A model generated the notes under the pieces. It made no database searches. It worked only from the letters and a program-made list of their open reading frames with translations, and was not told where the DNA came from. From Candidatus Poribacteria bacterium (GTDB lineage: Bacteria; Poribacteria; WGA-4E; WGA-3G): DNA of 64,000 nucleotides. A program made the position numbers and the translations under genes. The DNA lies in the NCBI GenBank assembly GCA_958295945.1, contig OY282386.1:3776204-3840203 (forward strand). Reading direction: 5' to 3'. Shown piece by piece: positions 60,930 to 64,000 of this stretch; position 1 is the first letter of the stretch; each line of letters opens with the position of its first letter.

Positions 60930-62549
60930 ATGACGAGCCACCTGAAACGCCCCGTCGCACTCATCATACGAGATGGATGGGGCTGTAATCCTTTTCCTGA
61001 ATATCAGGAAGCAAACGCTGTTCACCTTGCAAAGACTCCTGTAGATGACTGGTTAAGACAGAACTATCCAAATGTCCTAATTCACACATCGGGTGAAGAT
61101 GTGGGATTACCCCCTGGAGTTATTGGCAACAGTGAAGTTGGACATCAAAATATCGGTGCAGGACGGATTGTCAATCAAGAACTCCTACGCATCAGCACAA
61201 TGATTCGTTCCGGTGAGTTCACACGGAACGATGTGCTTTTAAATGCTATCGCACATGTCAAGAATAATAATACTAATCTACATCTCATGGGTTTAGCAAG
61301 TGATGCTGGTGTTCACAGTTCCCTTGAACATCTCTATGGATTACTCTCGCTTGCCAAAACCAACGGGTTAAAATCCAATCAAGTCTTAATACACAATTTC
61401 AGTGATGGTCGGGATTGTCAACCTGATCTCGGTATTAAGTTTTGTGAACAAATTGAAACGAAAACTAAACAAATGGGTGTTGGACAAATCGCATCAGTCA
61501 TTGGTCGTTTCTATGCAATGGACAGAGATGATAGATGGGATCGCGTTGAAGTTGCCTACCGTCTGTTGACTGAAGGTGTTGGCTCACATGTAACTACAGC
61601 AACACATGCATATAATGATTACTACAAAAAACCTGACGATACAAACCGCAAAGGTGATGAATTTATAAGACCCGCTGTAGTTCTTGATAGCAATGGAAAA
61701 CCACTTCCTCGTATTTCTGATGGAGATGCTGTTATTTTCTATAACTTTAGAGGTGATCGTCCACGTGAACTTACAAAAGCATTCTGTTTGGATTCTTTCC
61801 CATACCATGCCGAAGGAAAAGATGGAGTAGAACGCGAAATGGGTTTTAAACGGAATTCAAAAATGAGCGTTAAGTTTATTACAATGACAGAATACGAACA
61901 GGGATTACCTGTTGAAGCGGCAGTTACAAAACCACCGAAGATGTCAAATACACTTGGTGCTTATATGAGTGATAATGGATTAACGCAATTCCGTTGTGCT
62001 GAAACAGAAAAGTTTCCACATGTAACATTCTTTTTTAATGATTACCGAGATGAGCCATACTCAGGAGAAGATCGTCAAATTATCCCTTCACCACGCGACG
62101 TAACAACTTATGACCAAAAGCCTGAGATGTCTGCTCCAGGTGTAACAGTTGAGATGTTGCGTAGAATAAATATGGATAAATATGACCTGATGGTTCTGAA
62201 CTATGCAAATGGTGATATGGTAGGACATACTGGTTCACTATCGGCTGCAATTAAGGCAGTTGAGGCAGTGGATGCAGGTGTCGGAAAAATTGTAAATGCA
62301 GTTTTGGAGAAAGGTGGAGCACTCATCGTCACTGCAGACCACGGCAACTGTGAGCAGATGATTGATCCGGTTTCAGGTGGCATTCATACAGCACATACAA
62401 CCTATGATGTTGATCTAATTGTTGCGGATGACAGATATAAGGAGCATCAACTCAAAACTGGTGGTAGACTTGCAGATATTGCACCGACAGTTCTACGACT
62501 ACTCGGTTTACCACAACCTTCAGAGATGACAGGCGAATCCCTAATTTGA
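60930..62549 (+). CDS. gpmI: 2,3-bisphosphoglycerate-independent phosphoglycerate mutase
   Basis: A glycolytic enzyme of 539 aa, full length for the two-domain alkaline-phosphatase-like iPGM. Metal and nucleophile motifs: LIIRDGWG (D15), VIGNSEVGHQ with phospho-Ser S68, SDGRDCQP, GRFYAMDRD, FFNFRGDR-type YNFRGDRPRE, HVTFFFNDY, LMVLNYANGDMVGHTG and VTADHGNCEQM. GAAAGGA precedes ATG 60930. prs follows 59 bp later, so they are probably co-transcribed. Confidence 0.96.
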   Translation: MTSHLKRPVALIIRDGWGCNPFPEYQEANAVHLAKTPVDDWLRQNYPNVLIHTSGEDVGLPPGVIGNSEVGHQNIGAGRIVNQELLRISTMIRSGEFTRNDVLLNAIAHVKNNNTNLHLMGLASDAGVHSSLEHLYGLLSLAKTNGLKSNQVLIHNFSDGRDCQPDLGIKFCEQIETKTKQMGVGQIASVIGRFYAMDRDDRWDRVEVAYRLLTEGVGSHVTTATHAYNDYYKKPDDTNRKGDEFIRPAVVLDSNGKPLPRISDGDAVIFYNFRGDRPRELTKAFCLDSFPYHAEGKDGVEREMGFKRNSKMSVKFITMTEYEQGLPVEAAVTKPPKMSNTLGAYMSDNGLTQFRCAETEKFPHVTFFFNDYRDEPYSGEDRQIIPSPRDVTTYDQKPEMSAPGVTVEMLRRINMDKYDLMVLNYANGDMVGHTGSLSAAIKAVEAVDAGVGKIVNAVLEKGGALIVTADHGNCEQMIDPVSGGIHTAHTTYDVDLIVADDRYKEHQLKTGGRLADIAPTVLRLLGLPQPSEMTGESLI

Positions 62550-62608
62550 ATGTGTTCAAACGATATACCCAAATAAATTGTCTCTATAATTACTAAGGAG
62601 ATTTTGGA

Positions 62609-63601
62609 ATGTCCAATTTGATAGAACAAGTTCGTAGTGATTTCAGACTATTTGCAGGTCGAGCTAACCCCACATTGGCAAAAGAAATTGCTGCGAAATT
62701 AGGTGTCGAACTGGGAAAAATTACAGTCGGTCCATTTCCAAACAGTGAAACACGTGTACAGATTGAAGAAAGTATACGCGGAACCGACATCTACATCGTA
62801 CAACCGACATCAGAACCGGCTAATGAAAATCTGATGGAACTCCTTATTACCATTGATGCCATGAAACGCGCATCCGCACGACAAATCACGGCGATTATTC
62901 CATACTTTGGTTATGCACGACAAGATCACAAAACTACTGGAAGGGAACCTATCAGTGCCAAACTTGTAGCAAACCTATTAACTACTGCAGGGGCAAGCCG
63001 TGTTATTGCTATTGATTTACACGTGCCACAAATTCAAGGGTTTTTTGATATTCCAATGGATCATCTCACTGCACTCACCACGTTAGCAGACTATTTTCGT
63101 GGAAAGGATATTCAAAACGGTGTAATTGTTGCCCCTGATGTAGGGCGTGCAAAACTCGCTGAAAAATATGCAAAAATTCTCCGTCTGCCTTTAGCCATTA
63201 TGCACAAAAGAAGAAACGGTGCTGATGGTCAAGATGTAGAGTTTGTTGAGTTAGTTGGCGATGTAAAAGGAAAAACGCCGATTATCATTGATGATGAAAT
63301 TGCTACGGGTGGCAGTATATATCAACAAGCGCAAGCCTTAGCTGCAGCAGGGGCAGAACCTGCCTATGTGAGCATCGCACATGCTGTTCTCGTAGGGCCT
63401 GCATTAGAAAGACTCAGACACCCATCAATTCGCGAAGTTGTCACTACAGATACAATCCCAATTCCAATTGAAAAGCAACTTGGTGGTAAAATAGAAGTGC
63501 TTTCTATTGCCCCACTGCTCGCTGAAGCGATTTTAAGGGTTCATCAACAAAGGTCTGTGAGTCAAGTTTTTCGAGATAAACATCTGGATTTTGCAGTATA
63601 A
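62609..63601 (+). CDS. prs: Ribose-phosphate pyrophosphokinase
   Basis: Makes PRPP from ribose 5-phosphate and ATP. The 330-aa class I enzyme has LFAGRANPTLAKEIAAKLG, IVQPTSEPANENLMELL, the ATP site IIPYFGYARQDHKT, IDLHVPQIQGFF, VVAPDVGRAKLAEKYA and the PRPP loop PIIIDDEIATGGS. AAGGAG precedes ATG 62609. It is complete. Confidence 0.96.
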   Translation: MSNLIEQVRSDFRLFAGRANPTLAKEIAAKLGVELGKITVGPFPNSETRVQIEESIRGTDIYIVQPTSEPANENLMELLITIDAMKRASARQITAIIPYFGYARQDHKTTGREPISAKLVANLLTTAGASRVIAIDLHVPQIQGFFDIPMDHLTALTTLADYFRGKDIQNGVIVAPDVGRAKLAEKYAKILRLPLAIMHKRRNGADGQDVEFVELVGDVKGKTPIIIDDEIATGGSIYQQAQALAAAGAEPAYVSIAHAVLVGPALERLRHPSIREVVTTDTIPIPIEKQLGGKIEVLSIAPLLAEAILRVHQQRSVSQVFRDKHLDFAV

Positions 63602-63629
63602 CAATGTTTTCGCTCTTGCTGAAAAATAA

Positions 63630-64000
63630 ATGATTCCTATACTTTATCTTAGTCATTGTGGATCAAATATCGGTGGGGGCGAAAAACAACTCTATTACCT
63701 TGTAACGCATTTGGACAGAACATCGTTCGATCCTTATGTAATTTGTCCTGATGATGGTATTTTCGCACAACAGTTGAGAAATGCCAATATTCATACCACA
63801 ATTATAGACCTTCCACATTGGCGAAAAACTAAATCTATCTTATCCCGACATATATCTTCTTCTAAATTAACAGATTTTGCTAAACACAACAATATCCAAG
63901 TAGTACACACTTCAGATTCTTGGTTAAATCCATATTTGTGGAAATTGAAAAAAAGTCTAAGTATTCCAGTTATCTCACATGTAAGGAATATACTCAATCC
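63630..64000 (+). CDS. Glycosyltransferase family 4-like protein, 3'-truncated by window edge
   Basis: The frame from ATG 63630 stays open to the window end (123 codons). N-terminal MIPILYLSHCGSNIGGGEKQLYYLVTHL is the GT-B glycine-rich start of GT4 enzymes, and VVHTSDSWLNPYLWKLKKSL is the matching nucleotide-fold strand. It is cut before the catalytic C-terminal domain. No clear ribosome site; it lies 28 bp after prs and may be coupled to it. Confidence 0.8.
   Translation, partial: MIPILYLSHCGSNIGGGEKQLYYLVTHLDRTSFDPYVICPDDGIFAQQLRNANIHTTIIDLPHWRKTKSILSRHISSSKLTDFAKHNNIQVVHTSDSWLNPYLWKLKKSLSIPVISHVRNILN

Noticed and set aside
1-64000. tRNA or rRNA genes
   Set aside because: I looked for T-loop (GGTTCGAATCC-like) and 16S/23S core words on both strands and saw none. 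A covariance search would be needed to be certain.

Overview
The window is roughly 40% GC and comes from a Gram-negative-type bacterium: there are Sec signal peptides, lipoproteins and a multiheme cytochrome anchored at the cell surface. The mix of Gfo/Idh/MocA oxidoreductases, class III CoA-transferase, HpcH/HpaI aldolase, ceramidase-like hydrolase, WD40 proteins, LamG and PD40 secreted proteins and Rpn nucleases, with many small palindromic intergenic repeats, looks like an uncultured lineage such as Candidatus Poribacteria or a relative. That is an inference from gene content. No rRNA or tRNA gene was found to test it. Layout: 1-1.5 kb holds the 3' part of an orphan phage-type terminase. 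1.5-6.4 kb holds a REP-like hairpin array and three secreted proteins (unknown, TolB-like propeller, metallophosphoesterase). 6.7-13.9 kb is metabolic (two Gfo/Idh/MocA oxidoreductases, a CoA-transferase, a large two-domain alpha/beta hydrolase, a THUMP tRNA methyltransferase). 13.9-14.9 kb is a 1 kb gap with a polypyrimidine tract, an IS200/IS605-like hairpin, a promoter with a strongly structured candidate ncRNA, and the 3' remnant of a small membrane-anchored protein. 14.9-17.2 kb holds two tandem WD40 genes. 17.7-19.95 kb holds an overlapping two-gene unit: a 604-aa protein with a HEPN-like motif plus a PIN nuclease. 19.95-41 kb is a long minus-strand housekeeping and metabolic stretch: cstA, xylA, thrC-scpB-scpA-site-2 protease, cca, cyclase, IMPase, DCC protein, DegT aminotransferase, P-loop kinase, DUF4282 protein, aldolase, ceramidase-like protein, ABC ATPase, alr, PKD lipoprotein, potC and potB. 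41-52.7 kb is a minus-strand defence island: type III-like mod and res genes separated by two tandem copies of an ABC/SMC-like ATPase (DUF3696 type) + PIN-like nuclease pair, a WD40 gene fragment and a 186-bp inverted-repeat element, preceded by an Rpn nuclease gene and a separate Rpn C-terminal-tail gene. 52.7-53.9 kb is a rhodanese-MoeB/ThiF protein interrupted by an in-frame TGA exactly where the family has a conserved Cys, followed by a SECIS-like hairpin, so a selenoprotein is likely. 54.1-57.5 kb is a large uncharacterised helical protein split into two overlapping frames. 57.7-64 kb holds a LamG protein, an octaheme HAO-like cytochrome with a membrane partner, gpmI, prs and the start of a glycosyltransferase. 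The most interesting points are the predicted Sec-MoeB, the duplicated ATPase-PIN module nested inside an R-M locus, the HEPN-like/PIN operon, the Rpn full-length/tail pair with conserved internal ribosome binding site, the candidate structured RNA at 14.27 kb, and several families of compensatorily mutated intergenic hairpins.
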